This document shows positions 14,316-23,319 of a stretch of 35,519 nucleotides of DNA, one piece after another (the first letter of the stretch is position 1; every line of letters begins with the position of its first letter). Position numbers and translations under genes: made by a program. This DNA is from a virus: IMG/VR virus record IMGVR_UViG_3300020405_000009, positions 1 to 35,519 of that record, one strand, 5' to 3'. Under the pieces are notes generated by a model that saw only the letters and a list, made by a program, of their open reading frames with translations, was not told the origin of the DNA and did not search any database.

Positions 14316-15929
14316 ATGCCTATTGTTCAGATATCTAGAATACAACACAGACGCGGTTTAAAGACTGATTTACCGCAATTAGCGGCTGGAGAGTTGGGTT
14401 GGGTGGTAGACGAGCAACGTCTTTACATCGGAAACGGCACAGTGGCTGATGGTGCGCCAGCAGTTGGCAACACAGAAATAATGACTGCGGGCACTTCAAC
14501 TTTTTCAAGTGCTCTCACATACACGTACAAAGGTTACCTAGGAGATTCAACTCCAATTGTGACAGGTGCATCTGGCGATGTATCTAGAACATTACAACAA
14601 GTATTAGACGATCGTGTAAGTGTTAAAGCATTCGATGCCAAAGGCGATAACTCTACTGATGACACAGCGGCCATTCAAAGAGCACTAGACGAATTGTACA
14701 GCGACAGCACAGATCAAGATGACGTAAGATCTAGAAGAATACTATTTTTTCCAGCAGGCATTTACAAAATTACAGCCAGTTTGACCATACCACCTTTTGC
14801 TCATTTACAAGGCGAAGGTCTTGATAAAACAATAATCAGTAACACAGCAAACAGTGCCATTGCAGTAACAGAAGACGACGACGGGCAAGGGTTTGGCAGT
14901 ATAGGTGGTTCAAGTGCAACTACTCCACAACAAATTCAATTATCCAATTTAACATTCAAGACCAATGCACCTTACGGTGGCTTGTCCTTAGATTGTGTAT
15001 CTAATGTGTATATCAATCAGTGTAAAATTTTGGGAAGTTTTGATGCTGACAGTTCAAAAACTGATGACTCAAATTCTAAAGGCGTCACAGTGAGAGCACA
15101 GTCTGGATTGGCATCTTCAAATATAATTTTTAACCAATGTCAAATAACTGGATTTGCGAGACTGGTAGATATCAGTCACAACACGACCAATGTGAGATTT
15201 AACAATTGCGATTTCAGTACTGGTTACTACGGCGCCATACTTGGCGAAAGCATGGACGGATCCACAGGTGGTCTTGACATTGGACCAAGAGACATACAAT
15301 TTATCAGTTCTAATTGGAGTAGCATTTCACAACAGGCAATCTATGTGAAAGCATCTAGCACCACAACTGGCATAGGCACAAGAAATGTTATATCATACGG
15401 AAACTGGTACAGTTCCACTGTTGCAAATAACTTTGAAGGAGTAGGCAGTGTAAACGAAGTTCCTGTGATACAATATGACAACGATGAATGTAGCAGTGTC
15501 ATGGACTTCTTTGAAAGATCAGACTCGCGTAGATCTGATGGCAGTTCAGAACTTAATGCCGCTCCAGAATTGCAAGGAATAGGTATACAGACCAAAGCAA
15601 TCAAATCACAGACTCTCGCAGACAACACATCGACGGCCACCACTATCAATGAATATCCTGCTCTTAACGGAAAAGGAATTAGAATAAAATATAAAATTGT
15701 GAGAGGCACACTAGACAGAACAGGCGAATTTGTTATAAGTGCATCGACAACCGCAGTAAGTTTTGATGATACTTTCACAGAAAGCGGAAGTAGTGTAGGA
15801 GTTACACTTACCGCTGTGCTTGACGACAAAGATTCTACATCTGGTTCAGAAACTGTTGCATTTAAATTCACAACTACCAGCAGTGGTACCGACGCCACAA
15901 TTGACTATTCCACAACGATCATAGCATAA
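14316..15929 (+). CDS. Tail fibre/tailspike with pectate-lyase-type beta-helix
   Basis: The 537-residue protein starts with a phage-fibre N-terminal repeat (IQHRRGLKTDLPQLAAGELGWVVDEQRLYIGNG, residues about 9-41), the RRG...GELG...D...LYIGNG pattern of virion attachment domains. At about 100 it changes to VSVKAFDAKGDNSTDDTAAIQRALDE, the start of a pectate lyase 3/GH55-type right-handed beta-helix. That is followed by many short strands rich in Asn, Ser, Thr and Gly to about 390. The last 120 residues are beta-rich and probably form a trimerisation or receptor-binding tip. It probably recognises or cleaves a surface glycan of the host. Catalytic residues cannot be assigned reliably. A late-like promoter precedes it. 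Confidence 0.8.
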   Translation: MPIVQISRIQHRRGLKTDLPQLAAGELGWVVDEQRLYIGNGTVADGAPAVGNTEIMTAGTSTFSSALTYTYKGYLGDSTPIVTGASGDVSRTLQQVLDDRVSVKAFDAKGDNSTDDTAAIQRALDELYSDSTDQDDVRSRRILFFPAGIYKITASLTIPPFAHLQGEGLDKTIISNTANSAIAVTEDDDGQGFGSIGGSSATTPQQIQLSNLTFKTNAPYGGLSLDCVSNVYINQCKILGSFDADSSKTDDSNSKGVTVRAQSGLASSNIIFNQCQITGFARLVDISHNTTNVRFNNCDFSTGYYGAILGESMDGSTGGLDIGPRDIQFISSNWSSISQQAIYVKASSTTTGIGTRNVISYGNWYSSTVANNFEGVGSVNEVPVIQYDNDECSSVMDFFERSDSRRSDGSSELNAAPELQGIGIQTKAIKSQTLADNTSTATTINEYPALNGKGIRIKYKIVRGTLDRTGEFVISASTTAVSFDDTFTESGSSVGVTLTAVLDDKDSTSGSETVAFKFTTTSSGTDATIDYSTTIIA

Positions 15930-15937
15930 ACAACATT

Positions 15938-16618
15938 ATGTTATTATTAAACGGTTGCAGTTTTGCCGACAGGTGGGTACCTTCTCAAAATTTTCTTCAG
16001 TCCATCGATTGCTCTAAAACAATGAACATATCAATATTGGGTGGCAGTTTTCAAAGGACACTAAGAACATCAATTGAATACTGTGCGTCTTTTGGTAATC
16101 CAAAAATGGCCATCATTCCAATCACGTTGGCCAGTAGATGGGAACTAGCATTAGGTAAAGAAGATGTGATCATTGACGGCACCTGGTACAGTATGCAACA
16201 TCCTGAATATATAGATTTCGATAAATTGGACAAATCCATTTCCAAAGACAAAGTCAAACAGTTAATTGAAAATTATTATGGTGTGATTCCTAATGTGCGA
16301 TCTACTTGGGACAAGATGTTTACAGAAATTATTGCATTGGCATCTTTTTTTGAATCACAAAATATAAAATATTTGTTTTTTGATATGTGCAACAACTTTG
16401 ATCATAAACATTTAGCGGGTTATAAAGGATTTGAAAAACTAGATCTAATTAACAATAACAAAAATATTATTAATCTTTTTGAATTTTGTGGTAATAAGTT
16501 CATGTATGATACATTATCACCTGTTGAACAAAATAAAATAGATCCATACATGCATCATCATCATGCAACTGAGTATCTTGCGTTAGAAAAGTACCTAATA
16601 GACTACTTAAATCGCTAG
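15938..16618 (+). CDS. SGNH/GDSL hydrolase-like protein
   Basis: The 226-residue protein opens LLLNGCSFADRW, matching block I of a phage/bacterial SGNH-like group in which the serine lies in a GCSFT-like motif (Ser8). SILGGSFQRTLRTS at about 32-45 would be the Gly block, and DPYMHHHHATEYLALEKYLIDYL near the C-terminus fits the block V Asp-x-x-His. The fold is probably a small esterase/deacetylase-like alpha/beta protein acting on a glycan or ester, by family analogy. It lies 8 bases after the tail fibre gene, so it may be co-expressed with it and act on the same surface polymer or on fibre modification. Substrate unknown. Confidence 0.55.
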   Translation: MLLLNGCSFADRWVPSQNFLQSIDCSKTMNISILGGSFQRTLRTSIEYCASFGNPKMAIIPITLASRWELALGKEDVIIDGTWYSMQHPEYIDFDKLDKSISKDKVKQLIENYYGVIPNVRSTWDKMFTEIIALASFFESQNIKYLFFDMCNNFDHKHLAGYKGFEKLDLINNNKNIINLFEFCGNKFMYDTLSPVEQNKIDPYMHHHHATEYLALEKYLIDYLNR

Positions 16619-16621
16619 TTG

Positions 16622-16659
16622 TGATAATTAAAACCGTAGACAAAAAAGTTTTTTTATCA
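16622..16659 (+). other. AT-rich intergenic stretch with TGATAA/TTATCA hairpin
   Basis: The 192-base gap between 16618 and the nrdA start contains TGATAA (16622-16627) pairing with TTATCA (16654-16659), with an inner A6/T7 run that could close further. It could be a weak terminator after the SGNH gene. The rest of the gap is low-complexity A-rich DNA with a late-like box at 16757; no gene is supported. Confidence 0.35.
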
Positions 16660-16756
16660 TAATATTAGTATAAAATAAAAATGCAAAACGGCAACCTAGT
16701 TTTGTTCTTATGATGGTGATAAAAAAATTGAAAAAAACAACAAAACAGAAGTTTAG

Positions 16757-16763
16757 ATAAATA
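16757..16763 (+). promoter_or_regulatory. Late-promoter-like ATAAATA before nrdA
   Basis: ATAAATA overlaps an in-frame ATG at 16763, so if it is a promoter that ATG cannot be the start. The ATG at 16811, with AAAAGG five bases upstream, becomes the natural start with a leader of about 40 bases. Confidence 0.4.
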
Positions 16764-16810
16764 TGGATACACAAAAAATAAAAATCAAAACAAAAAATAT
16801 AAAAGGCATA

Positions 16811-19192
16811 ATGACAACAACCAACTCTAGTACTATTCAGGTGCAAAAAAGGGATGGTAGACTAGAACCGTTGGATATAAACAAAATTCATTTCGTCGTT
16901 GAAGAGGCGTGTGAAAATCTTCCTGGTGTGTCTGCTTCTCAAATTGAAATGAACGCCAACATACAATTCTATGATGGCATGACAACCAAAGATATTCAAA
17001 ATGTTTTAGTGAGATCTGCAAATGATCTTATCAGTTTGGAAGCACCAAACTATCAATACGCCGCGGCAAGACTGCTATCTTATGATGTGAGAAAAGAAGC
17101 ACATGGTCAATACGAATACATTCCGTTATTAAAATTAATTTTAAGAAATATTAGACTAGGTGTGTACGACAAAGGCATTGTTGAAAAATACAGCAAAACA
17201 GAATTAAAAAAATTAAACACATGGATCCGTAGAGATCGTGATTTAAGTTTCACCTATGCAGGTTTGAGACAAGTGGTAGACAAGTATCTTGTGCAGGACA
17301 GAAGCACAGGACAGATATATGAAACTCCACAGGACATGTATATGATGATCGCGGCAACGTTGTTTGCTGAATATCCAACCAAAACAAGGATGACCTATGT
17401 TAAAAAATACTATGACGCTATCAGTCAACACAAAATTAATATACCTACTCCTGTCATGTCTGGCGTTAGGACTCCTATTCGTCAGTTCGCAAGTTGTGTA
17501 CTTGTGGATTCAGACGATACATTACCTAGTATTTTCTCTAGTGACATGGCTATCGGACTCTATGTCGCACGTAGGGCCGGCATTGGAATCAATGCAGGTA
17601 GGATTAGAGGTATAAATTCTAAAATCAGAGGCGGTGAAGTTCAACACACAGGTGTTATTCCATTCCTTAAAAAGTTTGAATCAACTGTGAGATGTTGCAC
17701 ACAAAATGGTGTGCGTGGCGGAAATGCAACTGTACACTTCCCGATATGGCATCCAGAGATTGAAGATATACTTGTACTTAAAAACAACAAAGGCACAGAA
17801 GACAACAGAGTAAGACGTATGGACTATTCAATACAGATCTCTAAAATGTTTTATGAAAGATTTATTGCTGACGAAGATATCAGTTTGATATCACCTCACA
17901 TGGCTCCAGGATTGTATGATGCTTTTGGTACTGAGGATTTTGATGACTTATATTTGAAATACGAAAAAGATAAAACTATTCCTAAAAAAACTGTTAAGGC
18001 ACAAGATCTATTTTTTGATCTTTTAAAAGAGAGAGCAGAAACAGGCAGGCTTTACATCATGAATATTGATCATGCAAATTCACATAGTAGTTTCAAAGAC
18101 AAAGTATCTATGTCTAACCTATGTCAAGAAATTACATTACCTACAACTCCTATACAACATATAGATGATGAGCAAGGAGAAATTGCACTTTGTATTCTTT
18201 CCGCTGTTAATGTTGGAACCTTAAAAGATGTAGCAGAGTTAGAAAACTTATGTGATCTTAGTGTGAGAGCACTTGATCAAATTATCGATTATCAAGATTA
18301 TCCTGTGAAAGCGGCAGAAGTATCTACTAAAGCAAGAAGAAGTTTAGGTATTGGATATATTGGTTTAGCACACTATCTTGCCAAACATGGTGTACAATAC
18401 TCAGACCCTAAAGCATGGGATCTTGTAGATAGACTATCTGAAGCATTTCAATATCATTTGCTGAGAGCAAGTTGTAATCTTGCTGAAGAAAAAGGCAAAT
18501 GTGAAGGATTTGATAGAACAAAATATGCAGACGGCTTACTGCCAATTGATCACTATAAAAAAGAGATTGATGATATTGTACCGCACAAACAAAGAATGGC
18601 TTGGGAAAGTTTAAGAAAAGACATTGCCAAACACGGACTAAGACACAGTACACTATCAGCACAAATGCCTAGTGAAAGTTCTTCCGTTGTTAGTAACGAA
18701 ACCAATGGTATTGAACCACCAAGAGCATTATTGTCAATTAAGAAAAGTAAAAAAGGACCACTGAAACAGATTGTTCCAGGCTTTCCTAAATTAAAAAATG
18801 ATTATACTTTGTTATGGAACATGCCAAGTAACGAAGGTTATATAAATGTGGTTGCAATGATGCAGAAATATTTTGACCAAGCAATTAGTGGAAACTGGAG
18901 TTACAATCCATTACAATTTGAAAACAACGAAGTGCCACTATCGGTAATGGCACAGGACATGTTGAATACCTACAAGTATGGTTGGAAAACATCATATTAT
19001 CAAAACACTTATGACTTTAAAGGGGAGGAAGAAGAAGTGCAACCTGCAGGTATAGGCGCCACACAAGAAGACGAAGGTGAAGACGTTATTTTAGAGCCAG
19101 AAAATCCTAATTTATTAAATGGGGTAAATGGAGCAACTAAGATAAGTACAACCGCAGACGAAGATGGTGAGTGTGAGGCCTGCACAATTTAA
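16811..19192 (+). CDS. nrdA: Ribonucleoside-diphosphate reductase, class Ia large (alpha) subunit
   Basis: The 793-residue protein has the ATP-cone N-terminal domain (VQKRDGRLEPLDINKIHFVVEEA), then the catalytic barrel with FASCVLVDSDD (first redox cysteine), MSNLCQEITLP (the active-site Asn-Leu-Cys-x-Glu) and CILSAVNVGT (second redox cysteine). PSESSSVVSNETNGIEP and the C-terminal CEACTI with its shuttle cysteine pair follow. All catalytic elements are present and length is normal. It reduces NDPs to dNDPs in the cytosol with NrdB, supplying dNTPs for phage replication. Start is ATG 16811 with AAAAGG upstream; an upstream in-frame ATG at 16763 overlaps a late-promoter-like box and is rejected. 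nrdB follows after 11 bases. Confidence 0.95.
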   Translation: MTTTNSSTIQVQKRDGRLEPLDINKIHFVVEEACENLPGVSASQIEMNANIQFYDGMTTKDIQNVLVRSANDLISLEAPNYQYAAARLLSYDVRKEAHGQYEYIPLLKLILRNIRLGVYDKGIVEKYSKTELKKLNTWIRRDRDLSFTYAGLRQVVDKYLVQDRSTGQIYETPQDMYMMIAATLFAEYPTKTRMTYVKKYYDAISQHKINIPTPVMSGVRTPIRQFASCVLVDSDDTLPSIFSSDMAIGLYVARRAGIGINAGRIRGINSKIRGGEVQHTGVIPFLKKFESTVRCCTQNGVRGGNATVHFPIWHPEIEDILVLKNNKGTEDNRVRRMDYSIQISKMFYERFIADEDISLISPHMAPGLYDAFGTEDFDDLYLKYEKDKTIPKKTVKAQDLFFDLLKERAETGRLYIMNIDHANSHSSFKDKVSMSNLCQEITLPTTPIQHIDDEQGEIALCILSAVNVGTLKDVAELENLCDLSVRALDQIIDYQDYPVKAAEVSTKARRSLGIGYIGLAHYLAKHGVQYSDPKAWDLVDRLSEAFQYHLLRASCNLAEEKGKCEGFDRTKYADGLLPIDHYKKEIDDIVPHKQRMAWESLRKDIAKHGLRHSTLSAQMPSESSSVVSNETNGIEPPRALLSIKKSKKGPLKQIVPGFPKLKNDYTLLWNMPSNEGYINVVAMMQKYFDQAISGNWSYNPLQFENNEVPLSVMAQDMLNTYKYGWKTSYYQNTYDFKGEEEEVQPAGIGATQEDEGEDVILEPENPNLLNGVNGATKISTTADEDGECEACTI

Positions 19193-19203
19193 CTTAAATT
19201 ATT

Positions 19204-20304
19204 ATGACAAAAACTGTTTTTAACCAGAAGGATATCGATTTCACTAAACAACCAATGTTCTTTGGTGAGGATGGTGGCGTACAAAGATACGACACATTCA
19301 AGTATCCACAATTTGACAAACTTAATCAAACCATGATTGGCTATTTTTGGAGACCAGAAGAAGTAAGTTTACAAAAAGATAGATCAGACTATCAAACATT
19401 TAGGCCAGAACAGAAACACATTTTTACTTCTAATTTGAAATATCAAACATTATTAGATAGTGTACAAGGCAGAGGACCAAGTCTTATGTTTTTGCCTTAC
19501 GTATCTAATCCTGAACTAGAAGGATGTATTGTGACTTGGGATTTCTTTGAAGCAATACACTCACGTTCTTACACACACATTATTAAAAATATCTATCCAG
19601 ACCCCACTGAAGTGTTTGATACAATTCTTAACGATAAAGAAATATTGAAAAGAGCAAAGTCAGTCACAGGAGAATATGACAAGTTTGGAAAAATGGCAGA
19701 AGACTACTTTGTCAAAGGCAAAGGCGATGTATTAGATCTTAAGAAACAATTGTATTTGGCTATGATGACAGTGAACTTGTTAGAAGGTTTACGTTTCTAT
19801 ATTTCATTTGCCTGTACTTTTGCATTTGGTGAACTTAAACTTATGGAAGGGTCTGCAAAAATATTATCGTTGATTGCAAGAGATGAGGCCACACACCTTA
19901 ACTTGTCCACACACGTATTAAAAGCATGGTACAAAGGTGATGATCCTGAAATGACAAAAGCAATCAAAGGCACAGAAAAAACTGTGATACAGATGTTCAA
20001 AGACTGTGTTGAAGAAGAAAAAGCATGGGCAAAGCATTTATTCAAAGATGGATCTATTATTGGACTTAATGAAAGACTACTAGGATCGTATGTTGAATGG
20101 ACAGCAAATAAAAGATTAAAAGCATTAGGATTTGATCCATTGTATGATCAACCAGCAAATCAAAATCCGCTTCCATGGACTCAACACTGGTTAAGTTCAA
20201 AAGGTATGCAGGTGGCACCACAGGAAACAGAAGTCGAAAGTTATATAGTTGGTGGCATCAAGCAAGATGTCAAAAAAGGCCAATTCGCCAAATTTAAATT
20301 ATAA
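19204..20304 (+). CDS. nrdB: Ribonucleoside-diphosphate reductase, class Ia small (beta) subunit
   Basis: The 366-residue R2 protein keeps the diiron ligands and radical site in E. coli-like spacing: Asp85 in QTLLDSVQ, Glu116 and His119 in FFEAIHSRSYTHI with the radical Tyr123, a Glu in NLLEGLRFY, and Glu/His in ARDEATHLN. It is therefore a tyrosyl-radical class Ia subunit, not a Tyr-less variant. The C-terminal tail ends KKGQFAKFKL, which would dock on NrdA. The gene is 11 bases after nrdA and 12 bases before the cytochrome b gene, so all three are likely on one transcript. Confidence 0.95.
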   Translation: MTKTVFNQKDIDFTKQPMFFGEDGGVQRYDTFKYPQFDKLNQTMIGYFWRPEEVSLQKDRSDYQTFRPEQKHIFTSNLKYQTLLDSVQGRGPSLMFLPYVSNPELEGCIVTWDFFEAIHSRSYTHIIKNIYPDPTEVFDTILNDKEILKRAKSVTGEYDKFGKMAEDYFVKGKGDVLDLKKQLYLAMMTVNLLEGLRFYISFACTFAFGELKLMEGSAKILSLIARDEATHLNLSTHVLKAWYKGDDPEMTKAIKGTEKTVIQMFKDCVEEEKAWAKHLFKDGSIIGLNERLLGSYVEWTANKRLKALGFDPLYDQPANQNPLPWTQHWLSSKGMQVAPQETEVESYIVGGIKQDVKKGQFAKFKL

Positions 20305-20316
20305 TCTTTATTACAT

Positions 20317-21567
20317 ATGGAAAATAAAGATTACAAACCAGTCGACACAAATAAGGTAAGCAAAAACACATCACCGTTCACAGGTGCATTAGGTTGGTTA
20401 GACAACAGACTGCCGATCTTTAGAATGCTGAAGCATGAGTATTTGGACTTTCAGGTTCCAAAAAATCTCAACTATTTTTGGAGTTTTGGCGGAATACTGA
20501 TGTTCTGTTTGATAGGTTTAATTATCACAGGACTTGTTTTAGGAATGCACTATAAGCCAAGTGTCAACGAAGCATTTGATTCAGTGGAAAAAATTATGCG
20601 TGATGTCAACTATGGTTGGTTAATGCGTTATGCACATATGAATTTGGCATCCTTCTTTTTTATTGCAGTGTATCTGCACATGTTTAGAGGATTGTATTAT
20701 GGTTCTTATAAAGATCCAAGACAGTTGATGTGGATATTAGGGGTGGTAATTTATTTTCTTATGATGGCCACTGCGTTCTTAGGCTATGTGTTGCCATGGG
20801 GACAAATGAGTTATTGGGGTGCAACTGTGATCACAAGTCTATTTGGTGCGATACCATTTGTTGGTGATTCGATTGTGACCCTCCTATGGGGTGATTATTC
20901 TGTTGGTGATGCATTTCTTAATAGAGCATTTATATTGCACTGGTTGATTGCATTCTTGATTGTGGCTGTGGTGTTTTTACACGTTGTGGCTCTACACATG
21001 ACTGGCTCTAACAATCCTGCAGGTGTTGAACCCAAAGACACCAGAGACACAGTATCATTTCATCCATATGTCACAATGAAAGATATGTATGCTTTCTTAA
21101 TGTTTGTCTTGTTGTTTGCAATGGTATTGATGTACACTCCAAACATGCTTGGACATGCTGACAATTACATAGAAGCCAATCCATTAGTTACTCCTGCTCA
21201 TATTGTGCCTGAGTGGTATTTTCTTCCATGGTACGCAATTTTACGAGCAGTACCAGACAAGTTGGGTGGAGTTATAGCCATGGTGTCTGCAATCGGAATA
21301 CTGGCACTACTTCCATGGCTAGACACTAGCAAAATAAGATCAACAGTGTTCAGACCAATATGGAAACAATTCACATGGTTTTTAATTGCAGATTTCTTTT
21401 TACTGATGTACTGCGGAGCCATGCCAGCAGAAGGCATTTGGGTGATGCTGAGTAGAGTGGGCACTGTGTATTGGTTTGCATACTTCATTATTTTGGCACC
21501 TTTGGTTGGTTGGTTTGAAAAACCCACACCAGTCCCCGAAGCAATACATCTGGCACCTAAGAAATAA
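20317..21567 (+). CDS. petB: Cytochrome b of the bc1 complex (complex III), complete
   Basis: The 416-residue integral membrane protein has eight or so hydrophobic helices. The four haem ligands are at His107/His121 (MRYAHMNL...YLHMFRG) and His208/His222 (ILHWL...FLHVVALH), each pair 14 residues apart. The Qo-site PEWY motif is at 298-301, followed by [42 protein letters not shown] is the classical helix C/cd region. N- and C-terminal domains are fused in one chain, so this is bc1-type cytochrome b and not cyanobacterial b6. It has an alphaproteobacterial look. It would sit in the host inner membrane, oxidise quinol and replace or supplement the host subunit; no Rieske or c1 gene is in the window. 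It follows nrdB by 12 bases and precedes the PAAR gene by 30 bases, so it is embedded in phage DNA. It is intact, not a relic. Confidence 0.93.
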   Translation: MENKDYKPVDTNKVSKNTSPFTGALGWLDNRLPIFRMLKHEYLDFQVPKNLNYFWSFGGILMFCLIGLIITGLVLGMHYKPSVNEAFDSVEKIMRDVNYGWLMRYAHMNLASFFFIAVYLHMFRGLYYGSYKDPRQLMWILGVVIYFLMMATAFLGYVLPWGQMSYWGATVITSLFGAIPFVGDSIVTLLWGDYSVGDAFLNRAFILHWLIAFLIVAVVFLHVVALHMTGSNNPAGVEPKDTRDTVSFHPYVTMKDMYAFLMFVLLFAMVLMYTPNMLGHADNYIEANPLVTPAHIVPEWYFLPWYAILRAVPDKLGGVIAMVSAIGILALLPWLDTSKIRSTVFRPIWKQFTWFLIADFFLLMYCGAMPAEGIWVMLSRVGTVYWFAYFIILAPLVGWFEKPTPVPEAIHLAPKK

Positions 21568-21585
21568 CAGCACATTTCTGGCACA

Positions 21586-21592
21586 ATAAATA
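21586..21592 (+). promoter_or_regulatory. Late-promoter-like ATAAATA, leaderless geometry
   Basis: ATAAATA is followed by five bases and then the ATG at 21598, exactly as at 5535 and 7834. TAAATAATCACATG is shared with 7834-7847. It separates the metabolic genes from the virion gene PAAR, where a late promoter is expected. Confidence 0.52.
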
Positions 21593-21597
21593 ATCAC

Positions 21598-21960
21598 ATG
21601 CCAGGTATTTCAAGAAACGGAGATTTAGGAGCCACAGGACACGGATGTTCAAAAGTGGCACCTGTAAGAGCAACGCAAAAGACAGTGTTTGCAAATGGTA
21701 AACCTATATTGAAAAGAGGAGATCCAATGGCACCACACGAAATTTTAGTGCCTGCCATTCCGCCAATATGTTTAAAACACAAGGCTAATTTGAAAGGTGC
21801 TGATCCCACAGTTTTTGTCACTGGTATAGGTGTAGGACGCAGAGGAGATCGTGTGGATAAAGGTAGCATGATGCAATCAAGCAAAAATGTATTTGCCAGC
21901 GGAGTTGGAGGAGCAACTGGTCCTGTTGACTCACGAAGGCCGAGAGGTAGACGTGCCTAA
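21598..21960 (+). CDS. PAAR-repeat tail spike tip protein
   Basis: The 120-residue protein begins MPGISRNGDLGATGHGCSK and shows the PAAR-type repeating layout: VFANGKPILKRGDPMAPH, then VFVTGIGVGRRGDRVDKGS, then a third strand set ending KNVFASGVGG. His and Cys residues (H15, C17, H47, C58, H61 approximately) could bind a structural metal at the apex. PAAR proteins cap the membrane-piercing central spike of contractile tails (T4 gp5.4 role) and enter the host envelope first. The C-terminus is basic (RRPRGRRA). It overlaps the next gene by 8 bases, so the two are coupled. Length is normal for a phage PAAR tip. Confidence 0.85.
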   Translation: MPGISRNGDLGATGHGCSKVAPVRATQKTVFANGKPILKRGDPMAPHEILVPAIPPICLKHKANLKGADPTVFVTGIGVGRRGDRVDKGSMMQSSKNVFASGVGGATGPVDSRRPRGRRA

Positions 21961-23185
21961 TAAAGGACTTAAAACACTTGCAGAAGCAACTCCAGACTTT
22001 TCAGATCAAGCGTTAGAAAATGCAATTAATAATTTAAAAATAGGCTGGGTAGCAAAGTCTATAGAATTAGATACAGCAATCAATGATAGCACGGTGCTTA
22101 CAGATTCACAAAAAAATGATCTAAAAGACACAATTGATAATGTGCCTCATATAAATGCAGGCAGATATCTTGGTGATTTGTTAAGGCACACCAAGTCAAT
22201 CATTGACGGTAGTATATTACCTATAGATAACACTGTGGCTAATCCAGTAGCAGGAACTTTTTTAGAAGCGTTGCAGGCAGTACAATCACTTCAAGATTTG
22301 ATTCCAACTCTTTTTGGTGTGACAGCCGCACAGAAAAATAGATCAGTCAACGATCATTTTGGCACATTGAACAGCATTTTTCTTGAAACAGAGGATAGTT
22401 CTCTTCCGGTTTTTACATCATTACAAAACGCCATCAGTTTTTTAGATAATAAATTTCAAAGTGCCCACTCTACTTTAGGAGTTTCTATTGATAATTTAAA
22501 GAACTTTGTAGTTGGCTTGTCCGGCGATTCAACAGATTTTCAAACAAGTTTGGATAACAGGGCAACTGTACTTGCCACTGCTCAAACAGATTTTAATGAC
22601 GCATTGGCTAATGAGCCATTTCTTACAAAACGTCTTGAATTAATTGCAGGCAGAGAGGCCATAAACACACAGATAAATTTAGAAAATGCAAACCTGCAAA
22701 ACATCAGAGAGTTTGAGGAAAGTCTTGTTCAATCTTTACAATACACTGGATTAGCAGATAATTCAGATTTGAGAAAATTAGTTATTAATATTTCACAAAA
22801 TGAAAATTTTAGGAGTTATTTTGAAAATTATGCAACTAGAGAATCTGGACTAAATCCTATATATAGTTCTGTGTTGAGAGATTCTGATAAAGAGTCTACT
22901 ATTGACGCTGTGTTGGCCAGTAGAGGACTTCCAGATGTGTTGGACTTTTTTGAACTTGAAGCAGTATTAAACAAAGCAAAAAAAGATTCTAGAATTGACA
23001 GTAAAGGATTCAGTGGCAACAGTGTCGAAAGTAATATCAAATCCTGCTGTGAACAGTTAGGATTGCTCACATACGGAAACGAATTCAATCAAAGTGAACG
23101 TCTTTTGAACAATCTAAATAAAAGAGATAGAGAAATTATAGCAGAAGAATTAGACCTCAATGAGGACGCAGATACTATAAGTTAG
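21953..23185 (+). CDS. Large helical protein coupled to the PAAR tip, function unknown
   Basis: The protein is 410 residues from GTG 21953, which has GAGAGG about five bases upstream and overlaps the PAAR stop by 8 bases. A TTG-initiated extension to 21887 would lie wholly inside the PAAR gene and is unlikely. The sequence is mostly helical and Asn/Asp/Ser/Leu-rich, with possible coiled coil around 170-270 (LQNAISFLDNKF, SLDNRATVLATAQTDFNDAL, INTQINLENANLQNIREFEE). A CC pair occurs in KSCCEQLG. There is no enzyme motif or membrane segment. Position after PAAR suggests a baseplate, tail or injected virion protein; the family is not recognised. It converges with the minus-strand gene at 23188. 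Confidence 0.65.
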   Translation: MPNKGLKTLAEATPDFSDQALENAINNLKIGWVAKSIELDTAINDSTVLTDSQKNDLKDTIDNVPHINAGRYLGDLLRHTKSIIDGSILPIDNTVANPVAGTFLEALQAVQSLQDLIPTLFGVTAAQKNRSVNDHFGTLNSIFLETEDSSLPVFTSLQNAISFLDNKFQSAHSTLGVSIDNLKNFVVGLSGDSTDFQTSLDNRATVLATAQTDFNDALANEPFLTKRLELIAGREAINTQINLENANLQNIREFEESLVQSLQYTGLADNSDLRKLVINISQNENFRSYFENYATRESGLNPIYSSVLRDSDKESTIDAVLASRGLPDVLDFFELEAVLNKAKKDSRIDSKGFSGNSVESNIKSCCEQLGLLTYGNEFNQSERLLNNLNKRDREIIAEELDLNEDADTIS

Positions 23186-23187
23186 TA

Positions 23188-23319
23188 TTATCTTTTTCTT
23201 CCCATGTAGTGTTTGCTAGGCTCGTAGTTCCATTTTTTTCCGTGATGTCCTCGAACATCAGCATAGAACATTCTAAGTTTTACAAGCATTTTGATGAGTG
23301 GGTTTGTGTTTACTTTCAT
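23188..23319 (-). CDS. 43-residue basic protein, unknown function
   Basis: The reading frame gives MKVNTNPLIKMLVKLRMFYA, then DVRGHHGKKWNYEPSKHYMG, then RKR. It is short, very basic and without cysteines. Its ATG overlaps the stop of the upstream minus-strand gene by one base (TAATG), a strong sign of a real coupled gene. It ends 2 bases from the convergent stop of the plus-strand gene. It may bind nucleic acid by charge; nothing more can be said. Confidence 0.55.
   Translation of the reverse strand: MKVNTNPLIKMLVKLRMFYADVRGHHGKKWNYEPSKHYMGRKR

Noticed and set aside
15341-15898. Long minus-strand frame opposite the tail fibre gene
   Set aside because: Ser/Thr/Val-rich shadow of the beta-helix coding sequence, with no start signals.
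16628-16846. Minus-strand frame over the A-rich gap before nrdA
   Set aside because: Its translation is low-complexity Phe/Ile/Leu from poly-A/T runs and it overlaps the nrdA start.
20317-21567. Cyanobacterial-type cytochrome b6
   Set aside because: N- and C-terminal domains are in one chain with a full PEWY region and PDK loop, as in bc1 cytochrome b; b6 is about 215 residues with a separate subunit IV.
21594-21884. Minus-strand frame opposite the PAAR gene
   Set aside because: It is the antisense shadow of a clear PAAR protein.
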